A program made the position numbers and the translations under genes. The notes beneath the pieces were generated by a model. That model had not been told where the DNA came from. It saw nothing but the letters and a program-made list of their open reading frames with translations, and did no database searches. Positions 9,081 through 17,665 of a stretch of 37,702 nucleotides of DNA are shown here, in pieces (the first letter of the stretch is position 1; every line of letters starts with the position of its first letter). Source of the stretch: Clostridiales bacterium UBA4039 (lineage in GTDB: Bacteria; Bacillota; Clostridia; Lachnospirales; Vallitaleaceae); assembly GCA_002382805.1 (NCBI GenBank), contig DGAD01000018.1, positions 1,313-39,014 of the forward strand, in the 5' to 3' direction.

Positions 9081-10301
9081 TTACTTATATATCGGATTGC
9101 TTAACAGTATAGTTTCATGTCGATTGGTCACATCTATAAATCGCTTCACTTCTATTCTTAAAAATATATCTGTTCCAAAAGCTTTTTCCATTTGAAACGT
9201 CGTCGTATCTTTAATTTCTATATCTTGATAGCTCTCACTTCCAATGATGTGAACCACATCTGCCTGTGCTAAGCCCTCTATCTCTATCGTCACAAACTCA
9301 TCCGTTGTTTTTTCTCCTATCACATTATGCTCTGTATAAAATTCTAAATGTGTATCAAAGATGGACATATAACTATTTCCTTTTTTCATTGCTTCTAAGA
9401 TATCGTGTTTGCAATAGCTCTGTGCCAACACGTACAAACTAGGTATACCATGTTTTACATATATATCATCCCGATGGACATCACTACCACCTACTGCCGG
9501 TACTTGATATCCCTCTTGCAACATTTGCTGCCATAATTTTACCGCTTCATAATTATCATCATGCATCGGTCCATTCCAGACCTCTATCCAATCAACTACA
9601 TCCAAATCAATGGCATACTGCCATGTATTTCCTTTGTGATAGGGGTGATTGATTCCAATATATCCGCCTTGTTTTTTTGCTTGCTCAAAAACCGCATATA
9701 CATCCTCATTATTAAGCACCCTAAAGTCAAAATCAAAGTTTTTGATACCTACGATGTTGCTATGCCCCTTATACGTCGTCAATTCGACCCCTTCAATAAA
9801 AATCAGCCCTTTATCTGTTGGCAAATTATTATGATGCGAAACCGTCGTATGATCTGTACAAATAATAAAATCCATATGCTGCTCATGCATAAGTCTTGAA
9901 GCATCATCTAGACTATACTTACCGTCACTATGGAACGTATGTGTATGGGTATCACCTTTTAGCCATTGTCTGTGTTTTTTTACCACATTAATCTCAAGTG
10001 TAACCATACACCCATCTTGAGGAACCTCATATGTACCTAATATAACCTCCCATTGTCCTTTCATCAACTCTCCGGAAATATATCCCGGTGTCGCATGGTC
10101 TAGACATATATAGAAGTTGTCTCTAGCTCCTCCACTAAAACCACGTATCCTTTTTGGGTCTTTGACGCCGATATCTATTGTCGCATCACGTGCATCAACG
10201 CGATAGGCGACTTCAATTTTTTCCACGTCATCGTCCACGCTAAAAGGTATCATGACATAATCTTTTTCTTGTTCTTTTTTTATATACTCTTTTATTATCA
10301 T
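9081..10301 (-). CDS. PHP-domain metallohydrolase, CehA/McbA-like
   Basis: A protein of 406 residues with an N-terminal beta domain (about 1-110) and a PHP metal-dependent hydrolase domain beginning at KGDTHTHTFHSDGKYS (H119, H121, D126), followed by ICTDHTT and further His/Asp motifs such as GINHPYH and GGSDVH. This matches the CehA/McbA branch of PHP proteins, known for carbaryl hydrolases but widespread with unknown natural substrates, probably phosphoesters or esters. There is no signal peptide. Its position between the sugar permeases and the mannosidases suggests that it removes a substituent, for example a phosphodiester, from the imported glycan; this is inference. Confidence 0.82.
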   Translation of the reverse strand: MIIKEYIKKEQEKDYVMIPFSVDDDVEKIEVAYRVDARDATIDIGVKDPKRIRGFSGGARDNFYICLDHATPGYISGELMKGQWEVILGTYEVPQDGCMVTLEINVVKKHRQWLKGDTHTHTFHSDGKYSLDDASRLMHEQHMDFIICTDHTTVSHHNNLPTDKGLIFIEGVELTTYKGHSNIVGIKNFDFDFRVLNNEDVYAVFEQAKKQGGYIGINHPYHKGNTWQYAIDLDVVDWIEVWNGPMHDDNYEAVKLWQQMLQEGYQVPAVGGSDVHRDDIYVKHGIPSLYVLAQSYCKHDILEAMKKGNSYMSIFDTHLEFYTEHNVIGEKTTDEFVTIEIEGLAQADVVHIIGSESYQDIEIKDTTTFQMEKAFGTDIFLRIEVKRFIDVTNRHETILLSNPIYK

Positions 10302-10302
10302 T

Positions 10303-11148
10303 TTATCCTTTCACTGCGCCTGCAAGCAGCCCTTTTGCAAAGTGTTTTTGAAGTGCAAAGTATAGGATGACTAGGGGAAGCATCCCGACAACAACACCTG
10401 CCATCTGCACATTGGGGGTAATTAAATTACTTGATGATGTTGCATCATCAAATGCGACTATTGCTTTAATTGCCTGTTGAATCGTGTATTTTTTGGGTTC
10501 CGTGATAAATAAAACAGCTGCACTATAATTATTCCATCTCGCCACCGCATCAATTATAATAATTGTCGCAAGACCTGATTTAACCATCGGAAGATATATC
10601 TTTTTAAAAATCAACAGATTGCTTGCTCCATCCATTTTTGCCGCTTCTGCCATTTCCTTAGGAACACCCATATAATAGCTTTTCATTAAAAGTATGCTAA
10701 ATCCTGCCGCCATGTTATAGATAATCATCCCCGATAATGTATTGGTAAGGCTAAATTGCTTATACAAAATATACTGAGGCATCATCAAAATTTGTTGAGG
10801 TACCGACATAGTCGCTATTATAAAGATTGTAATTATCTTAGCTCCCGGCAGATTTTTTTGCGCTAGCACATATGCCGCCAAGGAACATGTTACTACATGA
10901 AAAAAAGTTCCAAAGACCAAGATAATCGTTGAATTGATAAAGGGTCGTAAAAACCCTACCTGTTTAAATAATTTTACAAATCCTTCAAGACTGAACTCTC
11001 TGGGAAAGAGCATAAACCCACCCTTTAACGAATCCTTTGAAGAATCAAAGGCCACCGCAAAAGCTGATAAAATCGGTATTACCAGTACCAATAACAATAT
11101 AATCAACATTGTGACTATGCCTGCTTGTAGATAAGAACTTCGCTTCAT
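10303..11148 (-). CDS. Carbohydrate ABC transporter permease (MalG type)
   Basis: The inner-membrane subunit of a CUT1-type sugar importer, about 281 residues with six predicted membrane segments. The cytoplasmic coupling loop reads EMAEAAKMDGASNLLIFKKIYLPM, the EAA-type motif that docks the ATPase. Several start codons lie in a row (GTG then three ATGs). AGGTG just upstream gives best spacing to the third ATG at 11148, but the choice is uncertain by three codons. Only 1 nt separates it from the PHP gene. No ATPase gene is present, so a shared MsmK/MalK-type ATPase elsewhere must energise it. Confidence 0.9.
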   Translation of the reverse strand: MKRSSYLQAGIVTMLIILLLVLVIPILSAFAVAFDSSKDSLKGGFMLFPREFSLEGFVKLFKQVGFLRPFINSTIILVFGTFFHVVTCSLAAYVLAQKNLPGAKIITIFIIATMSVPQQILMMPQYILYKQFSLTNTLSGMIIYNMAAGFSILLMKSYYMGVPKEMAEAAKMDGASNLLIFKKIYLPMVKSGLATIIIIDAVARWNNYSAAVLFITEPKKYTIQQAIKAIVAFDDATSSSNLITPNVQMAGVVVGMLPLVILYFALQKHFAKGLLAGAVKG

Positions 11149-11167
11149 CATCATCACCTATTTTCTC

Positions 11168-12055
11168 TTATTGATATCTTATGATTCTTTTTACAATCAA
11201 CACTAACAGCAATGTTCCGATAAATACAATCGAAGCACTTGCTGTTGCAATTCCCAATTCAAACTTAAGTACACCTTTTTCAAATGCGTACACAACAACA
11301 GATGTAACTTCTCTATAAACCGATGAATTGGCTAACAGCAACGATTGATCAAATGTTCGAAGGGAACCCATAAGAATCATAATCGTCATTATTTTTATTG
11401 TCGGGACTAATGCCGGCAATGAAACATACCTTGACCGTTGAAAAAAATTGGCACCATCTATGCTCGCCGTCTCATACAGTGTCTGATCGACGGTAGATAA
11501 TCCTGCTAGATAGATTAATGTCGTATATCCAATATCTTTCCAGACAGTAAGTAATATCAACATCGGTCTTGCGTATTTTTCTGTTGTAAAAAAACCAACA
11601 AAAGTTTCCGTAATCCCCGTTCCTACCAAAAAGGAGTTTACTGCACCTGTAGGGGAAAATAAGTTCAAGAAAATACCGATAATAATGACCCAAGAAAATA
11701 AATAAGGTACAAAAATCAGCGTTTGAACTGTACGTTTAAACCTTTTAAAGACTAATTCGTTAATCCCTAAAGAGATGATGATAGGTATTGTAACCCCAAA
11801 GGTTACAATACCTATCGATATCTTAAGGGTGTTTGTAATCGTCTTTAAAAAGAACTTATCTTGAACCAGCACTTCATAATTGTCCACACCAATATATCCC
11901 ATCGAGCCCATAAGTCCATATTTTTGCATGCTCATTAAAAATCCATTTACCAATGGATAAGCAATAAAGATCAAGAAAAATATAATTGCCGGTGCAATAA
12001 AAAGGTAGAACATTTTCATGCTGATTATTCTTTTTAGTAGACTATGCTTTTTCAT
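11168..12055 (-). CDS. Sugar ABC transporter permease (MalF type)
   Basis: The second permease subunit, 295 residues. The first helix begins near residue 14 (MFYLFIAPAIIFFLIFIAYP), and the EAA loop LYETASIDGANFFQRSRYVSLPAL lies in the C-terminal half. It pairs with the MalG-type permease 19 nt downstream and the binding protein 26 nt upstream in one operon. Its length is normal and no break is seen. Confidence 0.9.
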   Translation of the reverse strand: MKKHSLLKRIISMKMFYLFIAPAIIFFLIFIAYPLVNGFLMSMQKYGLMGSMGYIGVDNYEVLVQDKFFLKTITNTLKISIGIVTFGVTIPIIISLGINELVFKRFKRTVQTLIFVPYLFSWVIIIGIFLNLFSPTGAVNSFLVGTGITETFVGFFTTEKYARPMLILLTVWKDIGYTTLIYLAGLSTVDQTLYETASIDGANFFQRSRYVSLPALVPTIKIMTIMILMGSLRTFDQSLLLANSSVYREVTSVVVYAFEKGVLKFELGIATASASIVFIGTLLLVLIVKRIIRYQ

Positions 12056-12081
12056 GTTTCTCCTTATATTCTTAAATATCG

Positions 12082-13515
12082 TTAGTCAATTAGGCCGCCA
12101 TCTTTAAGTTCTTGTTGCATACCGCTAACTGCTTCTTCACCACTAACCTCACCTTTAATTGCTTTAAATCCCCAATACTCAACAATTTTCTTCGCATCAT
12201 CCCATTGAGCCGGTTGATAAAGCGGTGTGGCATACGCGTTAATGACAACTTCTGCCTCGCTTACACCTGGAAGTGGCGGAAATGGATGTTCCCAAGTTTT
12301 TGACTGTACTCTTGGACTCCCATGATCCATATTGTGTTCAGTCCCAATATCTGTCAATGTATATTCCGCTCCTGACACCGTATAATCATGCCCTTCAATA
12401 CCTATAGTTCCTAAAAGATATCCTTTTTCACTATTCCAAAACTCTAAGAACTTCACTGCCAAATCAACATTTTCAGCATTTGCAGGAATCGCCCAAAGAG
12501 AAGAATCTCCTCTTGTTAGAATAATCTCTCCATCCTCTGATGGAACTCCGGCATAGCCTTTCATCTCAAATGTTCCAGCTTCATATCGTTCACTTTCTTG
12601 GGCATTAAACAATCCGACCCAAGCATCCCAATAAGCCATTGTTCCATTCATATCACCAAAAATTAGACTTCGCACTTCACCCGTTCCATTGGTTTCATAA
12701 TTTGGTTCGAAGTATCCTTTTTCATACATTTCATTAAGCCAATCCCACATAGCTGCCGCTTCGTCATTTGCATAAGGTACCGTAAGCTTACCTTCATCTA
12801 AAACCATGGCATCCTTTAAGCCCCAAGCACTCGCCCATGGCTGAATATCATACAATCCGGCAGTTGCAATCCCCCATGCTCCTTTTTCTTCTTTACAAAG
12901 CTTCCAATAGTTCTCCCAATCTTCTAGTGTAACCGGCGCATCAATACCAAATTCTCTGAGCCAATCTTCGCGTACAATCGCCAATCTTCCGCCTTCGTAT
13001 TTTGATGGTGTCCCATATAACTTTCCATCCATTCTAAACAAATCATATTCCGAAGAAGGAATCACTTGTTCATCAGAAAGCACTGGCGAATCAGCAATTA
13101 ATTGTGTCATGTCCATTAGCGCCCCTTGCTCTACTAATAAGGGGATTTTTCCACTTACTGTATAGATAATATCGTATTTTTCTCCTGAACCTAACTTTTG
13201 AAGCAATACATTGTCGTAGTCGGATGCAGGTTTTGTCATTTCCACGTCCACGCCTAATGCTTCTTCAATTGCTGCTACAAATAGTTCATGTTCTTCAGGA
13301 TTTTTTCCTCCAACAACATTGGTTAAAATCTTAAGTGTTCTTCCGTCTTCTGCCATCGCATCGTCATCTGTAACTGAACTATCATCCGTCCCAGTTGTCT
13401 GCTCTGTTTGCACATCTTGTTCTTCCCCTGTTGTACCTTGTTGTGTCTCCTCTTCTTTTGAACATGCTGTTAACACCATTAACATTACTAATAACAACGG
13501 TAAAAATCTTCTCAT
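12082..13515 (-). CDS. Sugar ABC transporter solute-binding lipoprotein
   Basis: An extracellular binding protein (family 1 type) of about 477 residues. The start MRRFLPLLLVMLMVLTAC gives a lipoprotein signal with lipobox LTAC, so the mature protein is anchored outside the membrane. An acidic, threonine-rich linker follows and then the binding-protein fold. An ATG five codons upstream is open, but AAGGAG lies between it and 13515, so I place the start at 13515. It is the first gene of the operon and defines its substrate, probably an oligosaccharide delivered to the downstream GH38-type enzymes. Two operator copies sit in its leader. Confidence 0.9.
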   Translation of the reverse strand: MRRFLPLLLVMLMVLTACSKEEETQQGTTGEEQDVQTEQTTGTDDSSVTDDDAMAEDGRTLKILTNVVGGKNPEEHELFVAAIEEALGVDVEMTKPASDYDNVLLQKLGSGEKYDIIYTVSGKIPLLVEQGALMDMTQLIADSPVLSDEQVIPSSEYDLFRMDGKLYGTPSKYEGGRLAIVREDWLREFGIDAPVTLEDWENYWKLCKEEKGAWGIATAGLYDIQPWASAWGLKDAMVLDEGKLTVPYANDEAAAMWDWLNEMYEKGYFEPNYETNGTGEVRSLIFGDMNGTMAYWDAWVGLFNAQESERYEAGTFEMKGYAGVPSEDGEIILTRGDSSLWAIPANAENVDLAVKFLEFWNSEKGYLLGTIGIEGHDYTVSGAEYTLTDIGTEHNMDHGSPRVQSKTWEHPFPPLPGVSEAEVVINAYATPLYQPAQWDDAKKIVEYWGFKAIKGEVSGEEAVSGMQQELKDGGLID

Positions 13516-13551
13516 CATATTCTCCTTCATTCAAATAAAATCTTGGCACTT

Positions 13552-13567
13552 ATTAAGTATGTTTATT
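13552..13567. promoter_or_regulatory. GntR operator copy 1
   Basis: ATTAAGTATGTTTATT shares its first nine bases with two other copies at 13572 (inverted) and 13743. It lies in the 5' leader of the binding-protein operon. The centre-to-centre distance to copy 2 is 20 bp, about two helical turns. Confidence 0.6.
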
Positions 13568-13571
13568 CCAT

Positions 13572-13587
13572 ATTAGATATACTTAAT
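13572..13587. promoter_or_regulatory. GntR operator copy 2
   Basis: On the minus strand this reads ATTAAGTATATCTAAT, an imperfect palindrome matching its own reverse complement at 12 of 16 positions. It lies about 30-45 nt downstream of the predicted transcription start of the glycan operon, where it could block elongation. Confidence 0.65.
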
Positions 13588-13625
13588 ATTACCTTGGCTT
13601 GTTTCATGTTTTTACCTGCATATAA

Positions 13626-13654
13626 ACAATACCAATTTAAATGCTTCAAGTCAA
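13626..13654 (-). promoter_or_regulatory. Promoter of the glycan ABC/GH38 operon
   Basis: Minus strand: TTGACT (13649-13654), 17-nt spacer, TATTGT (13626-13631). Start near 13619, leaving a leader of about 100 nt that carries operator copies 1 and 2. Confidence 0.7.
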
Positions 13655-13715
13655 CATTTTTCGGTAGTTTTTAACATTTGTTTTACCCTTTTTTTACTTT
13701 TCATTAAAAAAACAG

Positions 13716-13744
13716 TTGAATTATACCTAATTCTGTTTTATAAT
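13716..13744 (+). promoter_or_regulatory. Promoter of the GntR regulator
   Basis: TTGAAT (13716-13721), 17-nt spacer, TATAAT (13739-13744). Operator copy 3 begins inside the -10, which predicts autorepression by occlusion of RNA polymerase. Confidence 0.75.
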
Positions 13745-13758
13745 TAAGTATATTATTA
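13743..13758. promoter_or_regulatory. GntR operator copy 3
   Basis: ATTAAGTATATTATTA overlaps the last two bases of the regulator's -10 box and covers the transcription start. It shares ATTAAGTAT with copies 1 and 2, linking the divergent genes to one repressor. Confidence 0.65.
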
Positions 13759-13814
13759 ACAATCTCCTAAGAAAAGTAGTTATAAAAAATATACGATGAA
13801 AGGATTCCCATGAT

Positions 13815-14936
13815 ATGAGCCAAAAATTTTTATATCTTAAAGTGTATAATGCTATAAAAGAGAAAATTACTAATCAAGAATATCTCCCTAACGAAAAGTT
13901 GCCAACAGAACAAGAGCTCTCTCAACAGCACCAGGTAAGTAAGATTACTGTTAAAAGAGCTTTGCAAATGTTAAGAGATGATGATTATATTTATAGTATC
14001 CGTGGTAGCGGTATTTACGTAATGGGAAGCGATAGTTCACCCCAAAAAAATACGCCCACTCTCCCCCTCACAACAACTGATCATAGCAATATCATTACAC
14101 TGACTATGCCATTGAATATGAATGAATCCAGTTTTACAGGAACAATTACAGGCGTATCACAGTATTTAGGTGAAGCCGGATATTTTTTAAATGTTCGAAC
14201 CGGTTTCAAAACGATCAACGAAGAAAAAGGCATCTTAAATCAGATGTATGATACGAGAGTCGCCGGCATCATTCACTTCCCTCTATTTCCCAATAAAACC
14301 ATCAATATTCTTAACAAGCTTTTTATTGAGAACTTTCCTATTATTACTTTGGACAGGTATGTCGAGTGTTTGCCCATTAGTTCAATTACAACGGATAACT
14401 TTAAGGGCGGCTATGATGCCGTGCAATATCTACTCCGTCTTAATCATGAAAAAATCGGATTCTTATGTGATGTAGGTCTTGAAAAGTTTGTCTCAATTAG
14501 AGATCGCTACTTAGGCTATTGTCAAGCAATGCGAGAAGGCTCCACTTTAAAAAGCGAATGGATTCACGTAGGTTTTAATCATGGCTATCTTCACAAACAT
14601 AACGAAAAAATCATGTCCAACATCGTCGAAGACTATAAGAAGAATGGCATTACGGCCATTTTTGCCGCTAATGACCGTATCGCATCCTTCTTCATATTAT
14701 CCGCTTTAAAACTAGGTTATCAAATTCCTGATGATTTTTCTATTATAGGGTTTGATAATGATACAACCCTTAATACTATTCATTCAAAACAAATCACAAC
14801 GATGAGTCAACAATATGACAAAATCGGAAAACTGGCAGCTCACAACATCGTCAATTTAATCGAAGGAAAAACTGACAACGTCAAAATCACCGTTGAAGCT
14901 AAACTTATCGAAAAAGAAACCTGTATCAAACGATAA
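13815..14936 (+). CDS. GntR-family repressor with LacI-type sensor domain
   Basis: A regulator of 373 residues with the AraR-like architecture. The N-terminal GntR winged helix (about 1-75) contains LPTEQELSQQHQVSKITVKRAL and a wing ending RGSGIYV. The remainder (about 90-370) is a periplasmic-binding-protein/LacI-type sugar-sensing domain (for example FAANDRIA and SIIGFDND). It is divergent from the glycan operon, with three shared operators between them, so it probably represses both until a mannoside-derived sugar binds. The start follows GAAAGGA. Its stop is only 2 nt from the stop of the convergent C45 gene. Confidence 0.9.
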   Translation: MSQKFLYLKVYNAIKEKITNQEYLPNEKLPTEQELSQQHQVSKITVKRALQMLRDDDYIYSIRGSGIYVMGSDSSPQKNTPTLPLTTTDHSNIITLTMPLNMNESSFTGTITGVSQYLGEAGYFLNVRTGFKTINEEKGILNQMYDTRVAGIIHFPLFPNKTINILNKLFIENFPIITLDRYVECLPISSITTDNFKGGYDAVQYLLRLNHEKIGFLCDVGLEKFVSIRDRYLGYCQAMREGSTLKSEWIHVGFNHGYLHKHNEKIMSNIVEDYKKNGITAIFAANDRIASFFILSALKLGYQIPDDFSIIGFDNDTTLNTIHSKQITTMSQQYDKIGKLAAHNIVNLIEGKTDNVKITVEAKLIEKETCIKR

Positions 14937-14938
14937 GT

Positions 14939-16054
14939 CTAAAGATCGACCATATCAAAAAACAGAGGATTTGCCTGTTCTTGAACATAACATTTTTCAA
15001 GGAAATGATCGCTTATTCGTTCACCCACATCATCGGTTAACTGATATGTCTCCCACCCATTTTCCTCTTCAACAAGCCAATGAATTCTATACGTGCATGT
15101 CGTTGTATCCATTACAACAGTCTTAATGGTTCCAAAAAAAGCATCATAAAAGCGGGAAGATAACCCCTTCGGATACCTATCCAAAAATAGGGTTGTTATC
15201 TCTTCTTCCCGAAAGCTTTTTTGGCTTTCCATAAAACTTTCTATTGCCTGCAGGCGAACGACGGAATTTTTCATAGCAAACGGTTCGTATTTTTTAAAAG
15301 AATCAATAGCAATATGGTTTGTCCCACACAAATATTGTTTTGAGTGTTTTGCATCCATCTTTTCATAGGCAGTTTTGCCATCCATGGTCTCAAAAATACC
15401 CCCCTGCCCATGTGCATCTGCCAAATAGAGATTAATATTGTATGCAATCGGCATCTTTTGAACCAAAGCCAAGGCTTCCTCCACATTTTTACAATTTTCT
15501 AACACACTTCGAATGACCGCCCAAAACTGTAGACCCTTGATTTTTGGTCGCCGCATTCCACTCATATTACTTACAGGCAGACCGCAAGAGGACATTGACA
15601 CCGCCAACCCACATTCATTGATCCCTTCACTTCTTCCAAAAAGAACAACACTACCTCCGATATGCGCATATTTTCCTTCCGGTCTTGTCTCAAGCACCAT
15701 AAGGTCTTCATGTTCCAAGTCAAATTCATAATTTCTAAAAAGTTTTGTATGTCCATCTTCCATCATATTCCCTGCAACAATAAGCCCTGAACATCTTGGT
15801 ATCAAATATGTCATCCAAGTATATGCAATATCTCGCATTGGCACTTGACATGCTTTTGCAAACCCCTTCAGTTCACTGACGATTCCCGGACAATACTTTT
15901 CGTATAACGTAAGTGCTTCATCAAGCTCTTCTTCACCAAAATTTTTCGGTGCAGCTGCAAGCCCAGGTTTCTTATTTGTTTTTAATGCCATTTGGCGTCC
16001 TATCTGTTCATATGTTCCCTCAAGCGTAAAATAAGATATGCTTTTCGTTTTCAT
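14939..16054 (-). CDS. C45-type acyltransferase/amidohydrolase (Ntn fold)
   Basis: A protein of 371 residues resembling peptidase family C45 (acyl-CoA:6-aminopenicillanate acyltransferase-like) and linear-amide C-N hydrolases. The likely N-terminal nucleophile after self-processing is C88 in IPRCSG, followed by the conserved LFRNYEFD segment and a GxxEsxNECGLAVSMSSCG-like core. There is no signal peptide. It begins behind a strong site (AAAGGAG) 79 nt downstream of the araC-type gene in the same direction, with only weak promoter candidates between, so co-transcription is likely. The substrate is unknown; members cleave or form amide bonds of small acylated compounds. Confidence 0.82.
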   Translation of the reverse strand: MKTKSISYFTLEGTYEQIGRQMALKTNKKPGLAAAPKNFGEEELDEALTLYEKYCPGIVSELKGFAKACQVPMRDIAYTWMTYLIPRCSGLIVAGNMMEDGHTKLFRNYEFDLEHEDLMVLETRPEGKYAHIGGSVVLFGRSEGINECGLAVSMSSCGLPVSNMSGMRRPKIKGLQFWAVIRSVLENCKNVEEALALVQKMPIAYNINLYLADAHGQGGIFETMDGKTAYEKMDAKHSKQYLCGTNHIAIDSFKKYEPFAMKNSVVRLQAIESFMESQKSFREEEITTLFLDRYPKGLSSRFYDAFFGTIKTVVMDTTTCTYRIHWLVEEENGWETYQLTDDVGERISDHFLEKCYVQEQANPLFFDMVDL

Positions 16055-16133
16055 AGAATTCTCCTTTCTTATGCCTCCATTCTATAGCGAAACCCATATC
16101 CTATCTTGTCATTCTTTGCTTTTATATGTCCCA

Positions 16134-16994
16134 TTATTTTTCTATCTTCTTCACCGGCAGCCAAATCTCACACGTATAATTTATATCATTAATATCGCCT
16201 TGCTTATACACCTCAATATTATACCCTGCACTAATCTCATATACTTTGTTGCCTGGTAACCACTCGTTAAAAACACGCGTGTTAAGGGATTGTAGCGCTG
16301 CTGGCATTGGACCTATACAAGAAAACTTAACCCACTCCAATGCAGGAATTTCAAGCACTTCCCATTCATTATTGGCATGCGATACATCAAAATCACCTGC
16401 AATATAGTACTCAAACATTTGCCCGCTTTTTCCTGCATCAACACTAATACCATACTTTCCCATATTAACTGTAGTTGCTAGGCATTGTTTTTGGCACTGT
16501 TTCCGCCATTTCTGCCAATACTTTGGCACTTCATCAAAAGCATTTTCATAGGTGAATCGCTGCTTAATTCCCATCACTTTAAAGGCTTTCATTGTCTCTA
16601 AGGTATACTCAAGCTTTGTTCCTCCTTTGACAAAAACACTGATTTCAATGGGATGAAAGGTTTTAATTTTATAGGGCTGCTTTTTCAATTTCATTGGCGA
16701 CAAGCCATGAAAACGTGTGAAGGCTTTCGAAAAACTCTCCGGTGTCTCATAGCCATATCGATACGCCACATCGATGACTTTTTCTTTCCCTTCGATTAGG
16801 TCAATTGCAGCTAGGTACAGTCGCCTATTCCTAATATACTCGCCAATTGCATATCCCGTCATAATGTGAAATGCTTTTTGAAAATAAAATGGTGAGATAT
16901 GAACATGGCTTGCGAGCACATCCGCTGACAAGTCTGTATACATGTTCTTTTCAATATATTCAATCGATTCTTTTAATGCTTTTGTCCATTCCAT
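16134..16994 (-). CDS. AraC-family regulator with GyrI-like effector domain
   Basis: A regulator of 286 residues. The N-terminal AraC double helix-turn-helix (about 5-105) includes LSADVLASHVHISPFYFQKAF and YRYGYETPESFSKAFTRFHG. A GyrI-like/AraC_E_bind domain follows (about 115-285), the layout of Rob/BmrR-like small-molecule sensors. Its own ribosome site is weak (AGGGACG, 11 nt from the ATG), but a 15-codon ORF with an excellent site ends 5 nt upstream, so translation may depend on coupling. The probable role is sensing a hydrophobic compound and controlling its own operon with the C45 enzyme. Confidence 0.88.
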   Translation of the reverse strand: MEWTKALKESIEYIEKNMYTDLSADVLASHVHISPFYFQKAFHIMTGYAIGEYIRNRRLYLAAIDLIEGKEKVIDVAYRYGYETPESFSKAFTRFHGLSPMKLKKQPYKIKTFHPIEISVFVKGGTKLEYTLETMKAFKVMGIKQRFTYENAFDEVPKYWQKWRKQCQKQCLATTVNMGKYGISVDAGKSGQMFEYYIAGDFDVSHANNEWEVLEIPALEWVKFSCIGPMPAALQSLNTRVFNEWLPGNKVYEISAGYNIEVYKQGDINDINYTCEIWLPVKKIEK

Positions 16995-16999
16995 ATGTT

Positions 17000-17047
17000 T
17001 TACGTCCCTATCACTTTTTCTAGATCCGAAATAATGATTTTCTTCAT
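17000..17047 (-). CDS. 15-residue leader peptide ORF upstream of araC-type gene
   Basis: ATG at 17047 opens MKKIIISDLEKVIGT and stops at TAA 17000-17002, 5 nt before the regulator's ATG. It has the best ribosome site in the area (TAGGAGGAGAATA), clearly stronger than that of the regulator. This fits a translationally coupled leader or a small regulatory peptide. It is too short for homology; only the site, the ORF and the spacing support it. Confidence 0.5.
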   Translation of the reverse strand: MKKIIISDLEKVIGT

Positions 17048-17086
17048 TATTCTCCTCCTACGCTTGCTCTACATATTTTTTGAATT

Positions 17087-17115
17087 AAAATACTGTTACT
17101 CTAATTATAACTCAA
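17087..17115 (-). promoter_or_regulatory. Promoter of leader ORF and araC-type gene
   Basis: Minus strand: TTGAGT (17110-17115), 17-nt spacer, TATTTT (17087-17092). A start near 17080 would leave about 33 nt before the leader ORF. Confidence 0.5.
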
Positions 17116-17153
17116 GCGAAAATCCTTATCAATGCTATACCTTTGAGGATTAA

Positions 17154-17178
17154 AAAAAGAGCGGTATCCGCTCTTTTT
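17154..17178. terminator. Bidirectional terminator after nrdG
   Basis: Stem AAAAAGAGCGG (17154-17164), loop TAT, CCGCTCTTTTT (17168-17178). Read on the minus strand it ends in a T run just beyond the nrdG stop, so it closes the nrdDG operon. Confidence 0.85.
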
Positions 17179-17185
17179 CCCTACA

Positions 17186-17665
17186 CTACATATGAATGAT
17201 GCGCTGATTGCTTGATCCTCTAAACTGTAAGCCAATCTCACTTAGCTCACTCACAAAAGGTCCATCGACAACAACATCTACCATTGATAATAATTCATCT
17301 GTATATGCTGTGTATTTTCTTCCGCCTTTTATTAAATCCTGATCCAACAGATATCCCGTATATATCCAGATTGTCTTGTTCGAGAATCTATGTTTAACCT
17401 CTTTGAATATAGGTAATAACGCCTCTTGATTTTCTGGCTCCATCGGCTCACCACCAAGAACCGTCATTCCGCTGATATAACCGGGTCTTAAGCTTTCAAT
17501 CATTTGCTCTACAACTTCATCCGTTAAGAGTTGCCCATAATTAAAATCCCAAGTTTCTCTATTAAAACAGCCTTTACATCCTACTCGACACCCGGATACA
17601 AATAACGAAGTCCGTATCCCTTCACCATTGGCAATATCATTGTATTTAATCTTTCCATAATGCAT
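17186..17665 (-). CDS. nrdG: Anaerobic ribonucleotide reductase activating protein
   Basis: The radical-SAM activase of class III ribonucleotide reductase, 159 residues (normal length). The iron-sulfur motif CRVGCKGC near residues 30-37 matches CxxxCxxC, and GGEPM follows as the SAM-binding GGE motif. It installs the glycyl radical on NrdD. Its ATG overlaps the nrdD stop by one base (TAATG), a classic coupled pair. Confidence 0.95.
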   Translation of the reverse strand: MHYGKIKYNDIANGEGIRTSLFVSGCRVGCKGCFNRETWDFNYGQLLTDEVVEQMIESLRPGYISGMTVLGGEPMEPENQEALLPIFKEVKHRFSNKTIWIYTGYLLDQDLIKGGRKYTAYTDELLSMVDVVVDGPFVSELSEIGLQFRGSSNQRIIHM

